Source of the DNA: Actinokineospora baliensis | Lineage (GTDB): Bacteria > Actinomycetota > Actinomycetes > Mycobacteriales > Pseudonocardiaceae | Direction of reading: 5' to 3' | DNA: 64,000 bases | Assembly (NCBI RefSeq): GCF_016907695.1 | Contig: NZ_JAFBCK010000001.1 | Span: 806,001 to 870,000, forward strand | Part shown: piece by piece, positions 62,977 to 64,000 of the stretch | Layout of the letters: each line of letters starts with the position of its first letter | How positions within the stretch are numbered: the stretch's first letter is position 1 | Program-made: the position numbers and the translations under genes | The notes under the pieces: model-generated | What the model saw: the letters and a program-made list of their open reading frames with translations, nothing else | What the model was told of the DNA's origin: nothing | Databases searched by the model: none

Positions 62977-63849
62977 GTGCCGAATGAGCGTCGCTATGTG
63001 ATCAGGTTGGGGTGCCCGGACCGAACGGGCATCGTCGCGCGGATCGCCGGGTTCCTCGCGGACGCGGGTGGGTGGATCGTCGAGGCGTCGTACCACACCG
63101 ATCCGGAGACCAACTGGTTCTTCACCCGCCAGGAAGTGCGGGCCGATTCCCTCCCGTTCGAGGTGGACGAGCTGCGGGAGCGGTTCGCCGCCGTGGCCGG
63201 GGAGCTGAGCCCGGCCGCGGACTGGAGCGTGGTGGACACCGGGGTGCGCCGCCGGGTGGTGATCCTGGTGTCGAAGGAGGGGCACTGCCTCTACGACCTG
63301 CTCGGCCGGGTGCACAGCGGCGAGTTGGACGTCGACGTGCGGGCGGTCGTCGGCAACCACGCCGACCTCGCGCCGATCACCCGGGCGCACGGCATCCCGT
63401 TCCACCACGTGCCGTTCCCCGCCGCGGACGCCGAGGGCAAGGCCGCCGCGTTCGCGCAGTTGCGGCAACTGGTGGACGCCAACTCCCCGGACGCGATCGT
63501 GCTGGCGCGGTTCATGCAGGTGGTCCCGCCGGAGCTGTGCGTGGACTGGGCCGGGCGGGCGCTCAACATCCACCACAGCTTCCTGCCGTCCTTCGTCGGC
63601 GCGCGCCCCTACCACCAGGCCCACAAGCGGGGGGTCAAGCTCATCGGCGCGACCTGCCACTACGTCACGGCCGAACTGGACCAGGGTCCGATCGTCGAGC
63701 AGAACGTGATCAGGGTCGACCACAAGGACTCGGTCGCGGACATGGTCCGCAAGGGGCGCGACATCGAGAAGGTCGTGCTGGCCCGTGGGCTGCGCGCGCA
63801 CCTGGAGGGCCGAATCCTGCTGCACGGCAACAAGACGGTGGTGTTCTGA
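62977..63849 (+). CDS. purU: Formyltetrahydrofolate deformylase PurU
   Basis: A 290-aa enzyme releasing formate from 10-formyl-THF. The N-terminal ACT domain (RLGCPDRTGIVARIAGFLAD) is followed by the formyltransferase-type catalytic domain with NIHHSFLPSFVGARPY, GVKLIGATCHYVTAELDQGP and the late Asp in HKDSVADMVRKGRDIEK. GTG 62977 has a GAGGAT site; an ATG nine codons upstream is less likely. Confidence 0.95.
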   Translation: MPNERRYVIRLGCPDRTGIVARIAGFLADAGGWIVEASYHTDPETNWFFTRQEVRADSLPFEVDELRERFAAVAGELSPAADWSVVDTGVRRRVVILVSKEGHCLYDLLGRVHSGELDVDVRAVVGNHADLAPITRAHGIPFHHVPFPAADAEGKAAAFAQLRQLVDANSPDAIVLARFMQVVPPELCVDWAGRALNIHHSFLPSFVGARPYHQAHKRGVKLIGATCHYVTAELDQGPIVEQNVIRVDHKDSVADMVRKGRDIEKVVLARGLRAHLEGRILLHGNKTVVF

Positions 63850-64000
63850 TCGGTCTTGGACGGGGACGCTGCGGGGAAGGTACTGGCGCACAACGGTTTC
63901 CTCGGTGAGCTGGATTCGTTTCTCCTTCCAAGGTAGGCCGCGGTCACCGGGCTGTCATTGACACGATCCGGTGGGGATAGCCGTTTGACGAACGACCCAG

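Noticed and set aside
60784..63891. Very long open frame on the minus strand (over 1000 codons)
   Set aside because: It lies antisense to the methyltransferase, MerR and purU genes, which have clear domains; its translation is Arg/His/Pro/Val-rich without family character, a usual artefact of high GC.
63850..64000. Possible gene start at the right edge
   Set aside because: Only 151 nt remain after purU; no frame or signal there can be supported.

Overview
The window is a high-GC actinomycete chromosome segment, most likely from a member of the Pseudonocardiales (Actinokineospora, Saccharothrix or Actinosynnema type; inferred from gene content only). Pointers are the mycothiol gene mshA, bldC, a menaquinone rather than ubiquinone pathway, the SenX3/RegX3 pair, and a gene order that follows Mycobacterium tuberculosis around murB-ldt-mshA-gpm-senX3-regX3-ppx-proC while also carrying the Streptomyces-type rex-hemACDB and bldN/rsbN neighbourhood. 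Nearly all of it is core genome; no transposase, prophage, CRISPR array or tRNA/rRNA gene was seen.

Layout. 1-2935 (minus): phenylacetyl-CoA epoxidase operon paaABCDE, with paaE cut by the window edge. 2978-6736 (minus): a small membrane protein, menD, a candidate 84-aa ORF and a 441-aa unknown. 6809-11947: menB, menE and menA on the plus strand, with an arylamine N-acetyltransferase, a VOC protein and a GNAT-like protein between them. 11944-16102: Cds1-type cysteine desulfhydrase, an Lrp regulator, bldC and a MinD/ParA-like ATPase. 16245-19527 (minus): ccdA-resB-ccsB, and 19715-23030 (plus): two membrane proteins, hemL, a phosphoglycerate mutase-like protein and a TlpA/ResA lipoprotein. 23104-25277 (minus): small membrane proteins, three of them related to each other. 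25294-30966 (minus): rex-hemA-hemC-hemD-hemB under a Rex operator.

31144-35248 (minus): fasciclin lipoprotein, membrane molybdopterin oxidoreductase, glutaredoxin, acyl-CoA synthetase. 35465-38593 (plus): ECF sigma factor, its likely membrane anti-sigma partner and a HAD phosphatase, then a decayed tandem duplication of the HAD gene 3' end, then a TetR/cytochrome P450 pair. 40903-52722 (minus): acyltransferase, epimerase, ribosomal protein bS22 (33 aa), an excisionase-like HTH protein, proC, thioesterase, proline dehydrogenase, TIM-barrel protein, acidic membrane protein, ppx, regX3, senX3, gpm. 53363-60163: DUF4349 lipoprotein, YbjN protein, mshA, hydrolase, L,D-transpeptidase, SDR, murB. 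60189-63849 (plus): DUF2505 protein, methyltransferase, TipA-like MerR regulator, purU.

How the genes fit together. Much of the first half serves respiration: menaquinone (menD, menB, menE, menA), heme (hemL, hemA, hemC, hemD, hemB), cytochrome c maturation (CcdA, ResB, CcsB, TlpA/ResA) and the NADH/NAD+ sensor Rex. The second half holds cell-wall (murB, L,D-transpeptidase), thiol (mshA), phosphate (SenX3/RegX3, Ppx) and proline (proC, proline dehydrogenase) functions. The least expected signals are regulatory or structural: three 18-bp repeats each carrying a DnaA-box-like 9-mer (53317-53370), a perfect 14-bp DasR/GntR-type palindrome upstream of proC (44534-44547), a textbook 19-bp-spacer MerR promoter (61791-61821), the decayed tandem duplication (38438-39065), and a 640-nt gap with strong inverted repeats (52723-53362).
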